46,508 nt of DNA from JAGYLJ01 sp034661035 (GCA_034661035.1 JAYEKM010000010.1:1-46508), one strand, 5' to 3'; positions 31,995 to 40,637 are shown, counted from the first letter of the stretch. The notes: generated from the letters alone by a model not told the origin. Made by a program: numbers and translations.

Positions 31995-32612
31995 TTAACA
32001 TAATTGAGAAGATTGTAATGAATTATTTATATCAAAAATCACTTGTCGATTAACCTCACCTTTTCGCATTTTTTCTAAAAGATCTTGGTTCCACTCTGTT
32101 AAATTAAGAAAAGATGAATACTCTATATCTTTATTAACTGCTTTCTTTTTATCAAAATAACCTAAACAATACAGAATTCTCACTACAATAATATTTTCGA
32201 AACTTTTAATATCTTCGCTGGAAAAATCATTTTCTTCTAAAAAAGATAAAGCTTCTCTGATCACTTTATATAAATCCTCATTCCTTTCTTCTCCTGGTAA
32301 TAGTTGCGTCAACAAATTCAAAACACTATTAGCAATAATTAATTTACCTCTATTTTTAGCTAGAGAAAAATAAAGATTCTTATCATAAATGGCATTAATT
32401 AGTCTCCAAGCACCTCTCCCCCGAACAATCGACAGTTGAACCACAGAAAATTCTTGCAATCCATACCTAAGTTTAGATCTTAAATTCCTCAATCCTTGAG
32501 CCGTAATTTTAATCAGACCAAATTCTTCAGTAATAACAAAGAGATATTTATTTGATTCTCCAAAATTAGCACTTTTTAGTATAATCCCTTCAATCTGATA
32601 AGTTTGATACAT
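31995..32612 (-). CDS. recO: DNA repair protein RecO
   Basis: 205 aa. The OB-fold start YQTYQIEGIILKSANFGESNKYLFVITEEFGLIKITAQGLR and the following LQEFSVVQLSIVRGRGAWRLINAI are typical. The helical part follows, but the zinc cysteines usual in RecO are not complete (only YCLGYFDKKK). RecO loads RecA on SSB-coated DNA with RecR; recA and ssb lie ~10 kb away. It is 4 nt after the exonuclease gene, likely the same operon as ileS. Confidence 0.85.
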   Translation of the reverse strand: MYQTYQIEGIILKSANFGESNKYLFVITEEFGLIKITAQGLRNLRSKLRYGLQEFSVVQLSIVRGRGAWRLINAIYDKNLYFSLAKNRGKLIIANSVLNLLTQLLPGEERNEDLYKVIREALSFLEENDFSSEDIKSFENIIVVRILYCLGYFDKKKAVNKDIEYSSFLNLTEWNQDLLEKMRKGEVNRQVIFDINNSLQSSQLC

Positions 32613-32616
32613 ATTT

Positions 32617-33330
32617 CTATTTCCTTAAAAAATATTTCAAAGTGTAAATCCAATCTTCATCTGTTCCCTCCTCTTCTTTAGTTTTTAGAAACCATTCTAG
32701 ATATCCTCTGTCTTCTCTAGCAACATCTTCAACTAACTTATCTATATGTTTTCCAAAACTAAATCTTCTAATTAAAGATGGATTTTTAGATATACTTATC
32801 ATTCTTTTGACTATTTCTCTTTCATCAGCAATCTTTGATTTTTCTTTGGCTAAATTAAAAATATGTTTATAGACAGCCTCTAAAACCAAAACATCGCCAT
32901 CAGCACTATGAGCAATTACGTCTAAATTTATATCATAATAATATCTAAGAAACTGTAAATTATGTTCTGGAATTTCCGCTTTTTCATCCAAATACCGTGA
33001 CAATCTTAAAGTACAAATATAATTAGGAACTTCCAACCCTTCATTTTCTAACATAGCTATGTCAAATTGCGCATTATGAGCCACTAAAATATTTTCATTC
33101 AACAATTCCTGTAATTCTTTAGCAAACTTACTTCCTTGAAAAGCTTCCTCGTTCTCAACCATTTTATTAGTGATATTAGTGACAGACATCGCTTTAATGG
33201 AAATAGGCACAGTTGGCTTAAAATTTTTGACAGTCATCTTCCCATCAATAGAATAGGCTACCTGACAAAGTCGGTCTTTTTTTAGATCATTCCCTGTTGT
33301 TTCTGTATCTAAAAATATTAATTTTTTCAT
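32617..33330 (-). CDS. DnaQ-like DEDDh 3'-5' exonuclease
   Basis: 237 aa. ExoI LIFLDTETTGNDLKKDRLCQ, ExoII VAHNAQFDIAMLENEG, ExoIII AHSADGDVLVLEAVYKH with the H and D of the DEDDh family. Likely a polymerase-III epsilon-like proofreading or RNase-T-like nuclease. The C-terminal ~60 residues (FGKHIDKLVEDVAREDRGYLEWFLKTKEEE) resemble the small domain often appended to bacterial DnaQ-like exonucleases. Its start overlaps the ileS stop (ATGA), and recO follows 4 nt later. Confidence 0.88.
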   Translation of the reverse strand: MKKLIFLDTETTGNDLKKDRLCQVAYSIDGKMTVKNFKPTVPISIKAMSVTNITNKMVENEEAFQGSKFAKELQELLNENILVAHNAQFDIAMLENEGLEVPNYICTLRLSRYLDEKAEIPEHNLQFLRYYYDINLDVIAHSADGDVLVLEAVYKHIFNLAKEKSKIADEREIVKRMISISKNPSLIRRFSFGKHIDKLVEDVAREDRGYLEWFLKTKEEEGTDEDWIYTLKYFLRK

Positions 33331-36300
33331 CTAGTCTTATTTATTTTAACTTTAAAGAGATAATCCCCGACAGGAATATCTACAGCTGGTTGGACTTCTG
33401 TAAATTCTATTTTATTCACACCAGCAATCCTTTTGATTTCAGTAGAAAATTTTTCAACAAAAATTTGTCCCTCTTTACTAGTCTCAATAAACATCTCAAT
33501 AGTATCGGATGGATCAAGCCCAGCTTCCTTTCTTAACCCCTGTAAATTCCTTAATAGCTCTCTAAAATCACCTTCTTCTTTTAATTCAGGAGTGATTATC
33601 AAATCCAAGCCGACTTCATCAGGAATATTTGAATCAAATTCGACTTCTTTTACGTTTAATTCGTCCATGATTAAGGGTAATAATAAATCTTTTCCTTTTA
33701 AAAGATCTTTCTTTACCATCAGTTTAGATAAAGGTTGTCGTACCTTTACACCGACTTTGGAACGAGCTTCTAGGCCAAAAGAAACTAACATCCGAACTTC
33801 TTCCATTTCTTTTAACAAATCTTTGTTAATTTCTTTAGACTTAGGAAAACTTTCTAGATGAACACTTTGATTTTTATCTGAAAAATTATTTTCCGTAACT
33901 TTTTGCCAGATTTCTTCAGCAATAAAGGGCATAAAAGGAGCATAAATTTTTGCTAGATTTTCTAAGACATATTTAGTCGTTGCAATAGCAAAATCCCTGT
34001 CCTCCGTGGCTTTAGCGAAGAAGGATTTATTTTCTGAACTTACTGACATCTTAAAACGATTTCTTGACCGCCTCAGGTACCAAGTAGATAAATCATCTAC
34101 AAAATCAGTAATCGGGCGAGTAGCTTTATCAATCTCATAACTATCCATGTTTTGAGAAACTGTCTCAGACAGTTCATCCAAACGTACCATGATCCACTGA
34201 TCTAAAATATCCTTACTATCTCTCGCTTTCAAATCTTTTAATTTCTCATCTTTATATAAATTATAAAAAGACAAAACATTCTTAAATCTTAAAATATTTT
34301 TCTTCAAAACTTCGTCCACACCTTTATCTGTAAAATTTAAATCTTCAGCCTTCATTAGAGGTGAAGCTAATAAGTAATATCTCACCGCATCGGCACCAAA
34401 CTTATTAACCACGTCCATTGGATCAGAAAAATTTTGTTTCGATTTTGACATTTTTTGCCCATCTTCTGCTAATACCATCCCATTTACAATTACATTCTGA
34501 TAAGCAACTTTATCAAACAAAGCCACCGACAAAATCAGCATGGAATAAAACCATCCACGAGTTTGGTCCAAACCTTCTGCGATAAAATTGGCTGGATAAC
34601 CTATTCCTTTCTCAGGGTTAAATATTTCAGTATTTTCAAAAGGGTAATGCTTAGAAGCATAAGGCATTGAACCTGATTCATACCAACAATCAAAGACTTC
34701 TTTTATAATTTTCATTTTTCCACCACAAGTACATCTAAATTCTACATCATCTATGTAAGGACGATGTAAGTCTAACTCATAATCTCTATTATGAGGAATT
34801 GGTGTAAAATCAAATTCATACCACTGAGCATTTTTAGGTAAACCAGTTTCTTCTTTTAGCCTTATCGTTTCTTCAGAGTTCATTCCTTCTGCTCCTGCCC
34901 TCAACAACCAACTAGGATTTTCGTGGCTAACTATTAAAATTTTTTTATTTGAATACTTTTGATCAATATCAAACAAGAACTCACTCACTCTTTTCTTAAT
35001 CTCAGTTAAATTTTCACCTCCTGCTGGTTTTTTTGTAAATCTCTCTTCTAAAGAAGAAAAAAACTTATAGTACTCAGAAGTTGGTTTGCCTGAAAATTCC
35101 CCTGCGTTAACTTCTTCAATTCTTTTCTCTTCAATAATTTCCTCTACCTCTAATTCCTTAGCTAAAATTTCAGCTGTTTCTTTTGTCCGAAGATAAGGAG
35201 AAGTTATAATTAAATCAATCTTTTCCCCTTTTAATTTCTGAGCTGAAGTTGTAACTTGTTCTTTCCCTTTCTCTGTTAAATGATGTTCATCTAATGGATT
35301 TTTAGAGCAAACACCTAAAATATTGTTATCAGCTTCTCCATGTCTAATCACAAAATATTTATTTTGACTACCACTCTCTTTAATTTCTTGTTTAACTTCA
35401 TCAAGAGAACCAATAACTTTTACCTTCTTACATTTTTCACATTTCCAAACTGGTAAAGGAGCTCCCCAGTAACGAGAGCGAGAAATTGCCCAGTCTCTTA
35501 TTCCATCCAACCACTTACCCATTCTTCCGTCTCTAATATTTTCTGGCACCCATTTTATTTTTTGATTTTCCTCAACAATTTTATCCTTAATTTTTGTAGT
35601 TTCTAGAAACCATGAAGAAGTTGCGTAGTTTAATAAAGGAGTATCACATCTCCAACAATGAGGATAAGAATGTTCAATTTTTTCTTTAGAGAAAAGTAAA
35701 TCTTTTTTGGCTAGATATTTTATTATTTCAATATCAGTTTTTTGATGGTCTTCTTTATCTTTAACTAACATTCCAGCAAAATCTTTAACTTCTTTTTTAA
35801 ATTTTCCTTCTAAATCAACATGGTGGACTACTGGAATACCTTCTTTTTGAGCCAAAGTTAGATCGTCTGAACCAAAAGCTGGAGCAAGATGCACAATACC
35901 AGTACCTTCCTCCATGGTCACAAAATCTGCTCCCCAAATTTTCCATACTTTGTCGTTATCTCTTAGTTCTTCTTTATAGTAATCAAAAACGGGTTTGTAT
36001 TTTTTCCCAACTAATTCTGAACCCTGAAACTCTTCTAAAATTTCATATTCCTCATCTTTAAAAACTTCCTCCAGTCTCTCTTTCGCAACAATAAACTTTT
36101 CAACTTTTGACTTTGGACTTTGGACTTTGCAGTAAATAGCTTCGCTATTTACTGCAAGTGCCATATTCCCTGGAAGAGTCCATGGCGTAGTCGTCCAAGC
36201 TAAAACGTAAGTTTTAGCTTGTCCTCCTGTAACTTTAGCGGAGGAGGGCCCGTCCCCTGTTGTTGGATCTTCCTCAAGCTCAAACTTAGCTGTTAAAGAT

Positions 36301-36950
36301 AAATCCTTAATATCTTTATAACCTTGATTGACTTCAAAATTTGAAAGGGTTGTTCCACAACGTGGACAATAATGCATTGATTTAAAACCTTCATAAATTA
36401 AACCTTTATCAAAAATTTCTTTAAATGACCACCAAACTGATTCTGTATAGGTCGTATCCATAGTTCTGTAGGGGTCATCCATATTTACCCAACGACCAAA
36501 ACGAGGAATTACTTTTTCCCAATAATCAGCAAAACGTAAAACTTTTGAATTAGCTGATTCATTAAATTTCTCAATTCCAAAGTCTTCAATATCTTTTTTA
36601 TTCTCCAAACCTAATTCTTTCTCAATAATATTCTCTAAAGGCAAGCCGTGACAATCCCAGCCCCATTTCCTAACAACCTTTTTCCCTTGCATGGTCTGAT
36701 AACGAGGAATAGCATCTTTAATCGTTCCAGCTAAAATATGTCCAAAATGTGGAGTGCCTGTCGCAAAAGGAGGTCCATCATAAAAAACAAAAGCCTGCCT
36801 GCCGGCAGGCAGGCTACCATTAGGAGCAGGTTTTTCCTCTGATTTCTTAAATGTATTTGATTTATTCCAAAATTCTAAGACCTTCTCTTCATTTTGAGCT
36901 ATTTCTGACTTTTGAGCTAAATCATCTTTATCTTTATTTCCCTCAGTCAT
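33327..36950 (-). CDS. ileS: Isoleucyl-tRNA synthetase with an inserted histidine-phosphatase domain
   Basis: 1207 aa class I synthetase; about 930-1050 is usual. HIGH-type motif HFGH (68-71), WGWDCHGLP, editing domain with WTTTPWTLPGN, zinc-type CPRC and CWRC, and KMSKS (833-837). Between the catalytic core WGAPLPVWKCEKC and YELDLHRPYIDDV, residues ~531-712 (34815-35360) form a histidine phosphatase: FVIRHGEAD (RHG 536-538), SPYLRTKETAE, NAGEFSG, and IVSHENP (H676). In-frame repeats are LPAGRQA (46-53), GPSSAKVTGG (~234-243), VQSPKSKVEK (276-285) and FFAKATEDRD. It overlaps the exonuclease start by 4 nt. Confidence 0.96.
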   Translation of the reverse strand: MTEGNKDKDDLAQKSEIAQNEEKVLEFWNKSNTFKKSEEKPAPNGSLPAGRQAFVFYDGPPFATGTPHFGHILAGTIKDAIPRYQTMQGKKVVRKWGWDCHGLPLENIIEKELGLENKKDIEDFGIEKFNESANSKVLRFADYWEKVIPRFGRWVNMDDPYRTMDTTYTESVWWSFKEIFDKGLIYEGFKSMHYCPRCGTTLSNFEVNQGYKDIKDLSLTAKFELEEDPTTGDGPSSAKVTGGQAKTYVLAWTTTPWTLPGNMALAVNSEAIYCKVQSPKSKVEKFIVAKERLEEVFKDEEYEILEEFQGSELVGKKYKPVFDYYKEELRDNDKVWKIWGADFVTMEEGTGIVHLAPAFGSDDLTLAQKEGIPVVHHVDLEGKFKKEVKDFAGMLVKDKEDHQKTDIEIIKYLAKKDLLFSKEKIEHSYPHCWRCDTPLLNYATSSWFLETTKIKDKIVEENQKIKWVPENIRDGRMGKWLDGIRDWAISRSRYWGAPLPVWKCEKCKKVKVIGSLDEVKQEIKESGSQNKYFVIRHGEADNNILGVCSKNPLDEHHLTEKGKEQVTTSAQKLKGEKIDLIITSPYLRTKETAEILAKELEVEEIIEEKRIEEVNAGEFSGKPTSEYYKFFSSLEERFTKKPAGGENLTEIKKRVSEFLFDIDQKYSNKKILIVSHENPSWLLRAGAEGMNSEETIRLKEETGLPKNAQWYEFDFTPIPHNRDYELDLHRPYIDDVEFRCTCGGKMKIIKEVFDCWYESGSMPYASKHYPFENTEIFNPEKGIGYPANFIAEGLDQTRGWFYSMLILSVALFDKVAYQNVIVNGMVLAEDGQKMSKSKQNFSDPMDVVNKFGADAVRYYLLASPLMKAEDLNFTDKGVDEVLKKNILRFKNVLSFYNLYKDEKLKDLKARDSKDILDQWIMVRLDELSETVSQNMDSYEIDKATRPITDFVDDLSTWYLRRSRNRFKMSVSSENKSFFAKATEDRDFAIATTKYVLENLAKIYAPFMPFIAEEIWQKVTENNFSDKNQSVHLESFPKSKEINKDLLKEMEEVRMLVSFGLEARSKVGVKVRQPLSKLMVKKDLLKGKDLLLPLIMDELNVKEVEFDSNIPDEVGLDLIITPELKEEGDFRELLRNLQGLRKEAGLDPSDTIEMFIETSKEGQIFVEKFSTEIKRIAGVNKIEFTEVQPAVDIPVGDYLFKVKINKTR
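33994..34027 (-). repeat. SSAKATED-type repeat in ileS (FFAKATEDRD)
   Basis: On the plus strand CCTCCGTGGCTTTAGCGAAG is a diverged copy of the rplL repeat; it is read in the same frame. Confidence 0.65.
34815..35360 (-). other. Histidine-phosphatase domain inside IleRS
   Basis: About 182 residues carrying the full catalytic set of the phosphoglycerate-mutase-like superfamily: R536-H537-G538, R588 in SPYLRTKETAE, an acidic residue in EEVNAGEFSG, and H676 in VSHENP. Flanks are continuous synthetase sequence, so it is an insertion, not a frameshift artefact or two genes. Its role (phosphoester hydrolysis, tRNA or nucleotide quality control, or none) is unknown. Confidence 0.85.
36126..36155. 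repeat. Hairpin GCAGTAAATAGC-TTCG-CTATTTACTGC in ileS
   Basis: A tight stem-loop at about 36127-36155 inside coding sequence (region coding for LAVNSEAIYC). It is followed by AAAGTCC direct repeats coding for VQSPKSKVEK. It resembles the intergenic inner hairpins, such as TCTTTTGC-ttc-GCAAAAGA at 33-51. Confidence 0.6.
36216..36251 (-). repeat. SSAKATED-type repeat in ileS (GPSSAKVTGGQA)
   Basis: The plus strand CCTCCTGTAACTTTAGCGGA followed by GGAGGG is a variant of the rplL repeat in the same frame, located in the editing-domain region. Confidence 0.7.
36792..36815. repeat. 24-bp perfect palindrome coding SLPAGRQA in ileS
   Basis: AGCCTGCCTGCC is followed directly by its exact complement GGCAGGCAGGCT. 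Exactly eight codons are added in frame just before FVFYDGPPFATG. A copy with one extra A lies at 45690-45712, and related CCTGCCT/AGGCAGG cores occur in the REP pairs at 5602 and 12103. Confidence 0.9.
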
Positions 36951-37083
36951 AAGTAAAATATTAGCATAAAATATATATTCTTTCTAATATAAATTGATTT
37001 TTATAGCAATAAAGAGTATATAAAAGAGTAGTAAGTTTTTTGAAAATTAAATAATAAGCGTAAAAACAAGAAAAGGAGAAAAA

Positions 37084-37995
37084 ATGGACTATTTACCTTG
37101 GTCAGAAAGACAATGCGATTACCAGTACCAAAATCTTCTTAGAGATATTTTAAATAAGGGGATTCTTGAAACAAAAACCCGTCTCGTCAACAAGAAAGAA
37201 AAACCTGTGGGAGCCTACTCTCTCTTTGGTTCGAAACCAATGAAATTCAGATTATCAAACGGTTTCCCGATGATCACAGAAAGAGATGTCTCTTCGTTTT
37301 GGGGTGGACCCATCGGAGAACTGTTTGGCTTCATTAACGGCGCCAGAACTCAAAAACAATTAAAAGAATTTGGTTGTCATTGGTGGCAGTCATGGGTAAC
37401 AGAAAGAAAGTGTTCCAAGAGAGGACTTGAAACCGGTGACTTAGGACCAGGTTCCTACGGAGCTGCCTTCCACGACTTCCCAACAGTAGACGGGGGAACC
37501 TTTAATCAATTTGAACACCTCGTTCAACAAATAAAAGAATTCCCCGGATTAAGGACACATATAATCACGCCTTTTATCCCGCAATATCTTGTTAGAGGAG
37601 AAGGTAAACAACAGAAAGTAGTAGTGGTTCCATGTCATGGTCTTATCCAAGTAAGAATAATAAATAATAAATTATTTCTTACTATGATTCAGAGATCCGG
37701 AGATGTTCCAATTGGAGTTCCTTCTAATATGATTCAATATGCGGCCTTAACATTAGCTTTGGCTCAAGTGACCGGATTTGAAGCCTATGAGTATATTCAT
37801 ACAATCATAGACGCTCATATCTATCTTGACCAAATTCCTTGGGTTGAGAAATTAATTGAAAGAAAACCCACCCTATTCCCATCGGTTAAAGTTGACCTTG
37901 GAATAACTGATATTTTTTCTTTTCGGAAAGATAATTTTTCATTATCCGACTATAAACCACATAAATCAATGAGAGAAATACCTGTGGCAATATAA
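37084..37995 (+). CDS. thyA: Thymidylate synthase (ThyA type)
   Basis: 303 aa; converts dUMP to dTMP with methylene-THF. Catalytic cysteine in VPCHGLIQV, dUMP-binding RSGDVPIGVPSNMIQYAALT, and DAHIYLDQ; N-terminal GPGSYGAAFHDF replaces the usual DLGPVYGxQWR, so it is a divergent member. A strong Shine-Dalgarno AAGGAG (37073-37078) precedes the ATG by 5 nt, unlike most genes here. First of a plus-strand trio with folA, which recycles the DHF this enzyme produces. It is divergent from ileS. Confidence 0.93.
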   Translation: MDYLPWSERQCDYQYQNLLRDILNKGILETKTRLVNKKEKPVGAYSLFGSKPMKFRLSNGFPMITERDVSSFWGGPIGELFGFINGARTQKQLKEFGCHWWQSWVTERKCSKRGLETGDLGPGSYGAAFHDFPTVDGGTFNQFEHLVQQIKEFPGLRTHIITPFIPQYLVRGEGKQQKVVVVPCHGLIQVRIINNKLFLTMIQRSGDVPIGVPSNMIQYAALTLALAQVTGFEAYEYIHTIIDAHIYLDQIPWVEKLIERKPTLFPSVKVDLGITDIFSFRKDNFSLSDYKPHKSMREIPVAI

Positions 37996-38013
37996 ATACT
38001 TAAGGAGGTCATG

Positions 38014-38487
38014 ATGAAACTATCTATTATAGTGGCAATGACAAAGGGAAGGGTTATCGGACTAGGAAATAACCTTCCTTGGCATCTACCTGAGGAATTA
38101 AAACTATTCTCTCGTTTAACGATAGGTCACCCAGTCATAATGGGTCGGAAAACCCAAAATTCGATTGGGTTCCCTCTTAAAGGGAGAACTAACATTGTTA
38201 TTTCGTCAAACATAAACAAGATCCAAGGATATGTAGTTGTTCGTTCCTTCGACCAAGCCCTGAGAGTAACTCAAAAAATAGATACTGATGAATGTTTTGT
38301 CATAGGAGGAGCACAAATATATACACTAGCTTTTCCTTTCATCACTAAAATGTATATATCACAAGTTCACGGTAACTACGAGGGAGATATTTATTTCCCT
38401 GAATGCCACAGTAAGAAGCAATGGCCAATAACATCAATCCAAAGGGAAAAAACCTTTGATCTCATCATCCGTGAAAAATTAACCTAA
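38014..38487 (+). CDS. folA: Dihydrofolate reductase
   Basis: 157 aa, regenerates THF for ThyA. LSIIVAMTKGRVIGLGNNLPWHLPEELKLFSRLTIGHPVIMGRKTQNSIG contains the substrate acid, the WHLPEE helix and the NADPH-binding GRKT; later FVIGGAQIYTLAFP and the C-terminal strands. Two ATGs occur in a row (38011, 38014). The perfect AAGGAGG at 38002-38008 is 2 nt from the first and 5 nt from the second, so I choose the second. Confidence 0.96.
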   Translation: MKLSIIVAMTKGRVIGLGNNLPWHLPEELKLFSRLTIGHPVIMGRKTQNSIGFPLKGRTNIVISSNINKIQGYVVVRSFDQALRVTQKIDTDECFVIGGAQIYTLAFPFITKMYISQVHGNYEGDIYFPECHSKKQWPITSIQREKTFDLIIREKLT

Positions 38488-38499
38488 CAGGAGGAAAAC

Positions 38500-38958
38500 A
38501 TGACAGAGACTAATCAATTGTTAAATTTTAACCACGCTAGGACAGAAGAGCAAATTAATCTGATGAAGAAAATTAAAGAGGATAAGGTCTGTCCGTTTTG
38601 CTGGGATAATTTTGAAAAATATCATCCCAAGCCCGTTATTAAAAAAGGGAGCTGGTGGTTAATCACAAAAAATGCCTTTCCTTACACAGGCACAAAAAAT
38701 CATTTTCTCCTCATCTATAGACATCATATCTCAAAAATCTGCCAGATAACACCACAGGCTAGCATCGAGCTTGTTATACTATTATCCTGGATTGAGCAAA
38801 ATTTCGATGTTGAAGGTGGTGGTGTTTTTATGCGATTTGGAGAAACCAAACAAACAGGATCTAGCGTTGAACACCTGCACGTTCAACTGATTCAAGGTAA
38901 CTCCCAGGAAAGTAGCCTAGCTAGCCCTATTAAGGTTAAACTCGGCTACTCTGAATAA
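38500..38958 (+). CDS. HIT-family (histidine triad) hydrolase
   Basis: 152 aa. The triad SVEHLHVQLIQ (HxHxQ) near residue 128 marks the HIT superfamily of nucleotide phosphoesterases; a zinc-type CPFC (KVCPFCWDNF) and a HFLLIYRHHIS segment also fit. The last His of a classic H-x-H-x-H is replaced by Q, as in branch members such as Ap4A phosphorylases/GalT-like. AGGAGG 5 nt before the ATG. The operon ends at 38962-38997. The substrate is not known; the context suggests nucleotide clean-up. Confidence 0.85.
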   Translation: MTETNQLLNFNHARTEEQINLMKKIKEDKVCPFCWDNFEKYHPKPVIKKGSWWLITKNAFPYTGTKNHFLLIYRHHISKICQITPQASIELVILLSWIEQNFDVEGGGVFMRFGETKQTGSSVEHLHVQLIQGNSQESSLASPIKVKLGYSE

Positions 38959-38961
38959 AGT

Positions 38962-38997
38962 AAACCCCATAGATCACTGAGCGATCTATGGGGTTTT
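38962..38997. terminator. Bidirectional terminator in the nucleotide module
   Basis: AAACCCCATAGATC (38962-38975) pairs with GATCTATGGGGTTT (38983-38996), 7-nt loop, T-run after. It lies between the convergent HIT (+) and deaminase (-) genes. Confidence 0.9.
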
Positions 38998-39001
38998 ATC
39001 A

Positions 39002-39853
39002 TTAAGGGCTAATCTGAATAAGTTCAACACCTTTATCCTTTAGGATATTTTCTCCATCTAAAACGGCATAACCTTTCAGGAAAAAAACTTTTTTAATCCC
39101 TGAACGAGCTATTAGTTTAGCACAAGGAGGACAAGGAAAATCTGTAACAAAAAGTTCAGTTCCTTCTAAAGAGATTCCTCGTCGTGCCGCTTCAGCAATC
39201 AAAATGGCTTCAGCATGATCGGCGGTGGAGAGTTCAATGTGAATTCCTTTCTTGAAAATTGCTCTCGGATCACCAAAAACATATGGCATCTGCGGATCAG
39301 GAACATGAGTATTATGAGCCGCTAAGATGATAGCATCATCCTTTCTAAGGATTCCACCAACCTGTCGCCACCAATCAGCACTCCTTTTTCCTTCCACAAA
39401 AGCAAACCTCATCATTAGTTGCTCAACTTCTCCTGAAAAAATAGTCTGGTCAACTTGCACCGACTTTTCTTCTTCAACATTATTCCGATGCCACCGAAGA
39501 AAAATTGAACTAAACTTAACCTCTTTACCTGGCAGATATTTATCAGCGAAATCCCGTGAGATATCTTCGTCTGGTAATACCAGTAAGGTCTCCTTAAATT
39601 CTTGGTACAAAATACTCTTTGCATTGGCTAAATTCAGGGAATAAACATCCTTGAACTCCCATGATTTAAGAGCAGCAACAATAAGGTCAGGAGATAAGGA
39701 TCGAATTAAATCCTTACGAACGATGTAATCAATTCCGATATCTTTAATCAAATCCTCCTGCATTATATGAATTTCAAAAAACTTTTCTTGATTAAGAAGT
39801 TTTAAGTAACCTGAGTGTAAAATTGGAATATAAGCAATCAGTATTTTTTTCAT
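39002..39853 (-). CDS. dCMP deaminase-like protein with unknown N-terminal domain
   Basis: 283 aa. The C-terminal half has the cytidine/deoxycytidylate deaminase zinc site: ADHAEAILIAEAARRG (HAE) and TDFPCPPCAKLIARSGIKKVFF (PCxxC). IILAAHNTHVPDP precedes it, as in dCMP deaminases. The N-terminal ~140 residues (ILIAYIPILHSGYLKLLNQ ... PDLIVAALKSW) form a separate alpha/beta domain I do not recognise. dCMP to dUMP would feed ThyA encoded 1 kb away. A good Shine-Dalgarno AAGGAG sits 7 nt upstream. Confidence 0.8.
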   Translation of the reverse strand: MKKILIAYIPILHSGYLKLLNQEKFFEIHIMQEDLIKDIGIDYIVRKDLIRSLSPDLIVAALKSWEFKDVYSLNLANAKSILYQEFKETLLVLPDEDISRDFADKYLPGKEVKFSSIFLRWHRNNVEEEKSVQVDQTIFSGEVEQLMMRFAFVEGKRSADWWRQVGGILRKDDAIILAAHNTHVPDPQMPYVFGDPRAIFKKGIHIELSTADHAEAILIAEAARRGISLEGTELFVTDFPCPPCAKLIARSGIKKVFFLKGYAVLDGENILKDKGVELIQISP

Positions 39854-39879
39854 TATCTTTCTCCTTACCAGACAACTTT

Positions 39880-40461
39880 TTAGGTAGTCATTTCCCGCAA
39901 AAGACCGTTAATCGCCTTGGTTGCTTTTTCAGCGAAGTCCGAAACACCTTGTGTAAATAACTTTCTGATTTTAGCAGAGGTGCTTGTTGTGGCTTGTGGT
40001 GGTAACATCTTTATTTCACCACAGAACCACTCCATATTTTTAATCCTCTTATCGGAATGATTTGTTGTTTCTGAAATAATTAGAACATCCGGACGAACAG
40101 TCTTTAAAAGATGCAAGCTCGGCTGTCCTAAGCCTTTTGGAACGATAACATCAACTGGTCTTAGATAGGCCAACATCCGAAATCTTTCATTCTCAGGTAC
40201 AACAGGACGATTAGAACCCTTTCGGGCTTTGGTTTTTTCATCATCATCAATCCCAACAACAAGGATATCGCCTCTTTTTTTTGCTTCAGTTAAATATTGA
40301 GCATGGCCAATATGGAGTAAATCAAACGAACCAGAAGTTAAGACAACTTTTACCCCTTGCTTTTTCCAATCATCCGCCATCTCTGATAGTTTTTCATAAT
40401 CAGAAACAAACCGACTTGAAAAATCCACACCATTTCCAAAAATCTCATCCTTTTTTCCCAT
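39880..40461 (-). CDS. Cytidylyltransferase-like (HldE/TagD-type) nucleotidyltransferase
   Basis: 193 aa. LTSGSFDLLHIGHAQYLTEAKKRGDILVVGIDDD contains the HxGH nucleotidyltransferase motif; KGSNRPVVPENERFRMLAYLRPVDVIV and the C-terminal PQATTSTSAKIRKLF fit the heptose-phosphate adenylyl-/glycerol-phosphate cytidylyltransferase group. The kinase domain of HldE is absent. Substrate unknown. AAGGAG is 8 nt upstream of the ATG. It is 26 nt upstream of the deaminase, likely one transcript. Confidence 0.82.
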   Translation of the reverse strand: MGKKDEIFGNGVDFSSRFVSDYEKLSEMADDWKKQGVKVVLTSGSFDLLHIGHAQYLTEAKKRGDILVVGIDDDEKTKARKGSNRPVVPENERFRMLAYLRPVDVIVPKGLGQPSLHLLKTVRPDVLIISETTNHSDKRIKNMEWFCGEIKMLPPQATTSTSAKIRKLFTQGVSDFAEKATKAINGLLREMTT

Positions 40462-40606
40462 TTTATTATCTCCTTTATTAGTCCACTTTAAGCGGATTAG
40501 AATTTACCCGTCCATCTTATATGGATTAGGGTTATCTTAAATTATTTATTATTTTCAAAATACAACCTATCTCTATGTATACCTGAAATGCATGAATATT
40601 TCAAAT

Positions 40607-40637
40607 AAAAAACATCTGCCTCAGGCAGATGTTTTTT
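40607..40637 (-). terminator. Intrinsic terminator of rplK
   Basis: AAAAAACATCTGCC (40607-40620) pairs with GGCAGATGTTTTTT (40624-40637), 3-nt loop, T-run on the minus strand, 35 nt after the rplK stop. Confidence 0.85.

Noticed and set aside
34815..35360. Separate phosphatase gene interrupting ileS
   Set aside because: The frame is continuous through both joints and no stop or start separates the parts, so it is a domain insertion.
37084..40461. Prophage remnant
   Set aside because: Genes are of phage-like metabolic type, but no integrase, capsid, terminase or attachment sites are visible.
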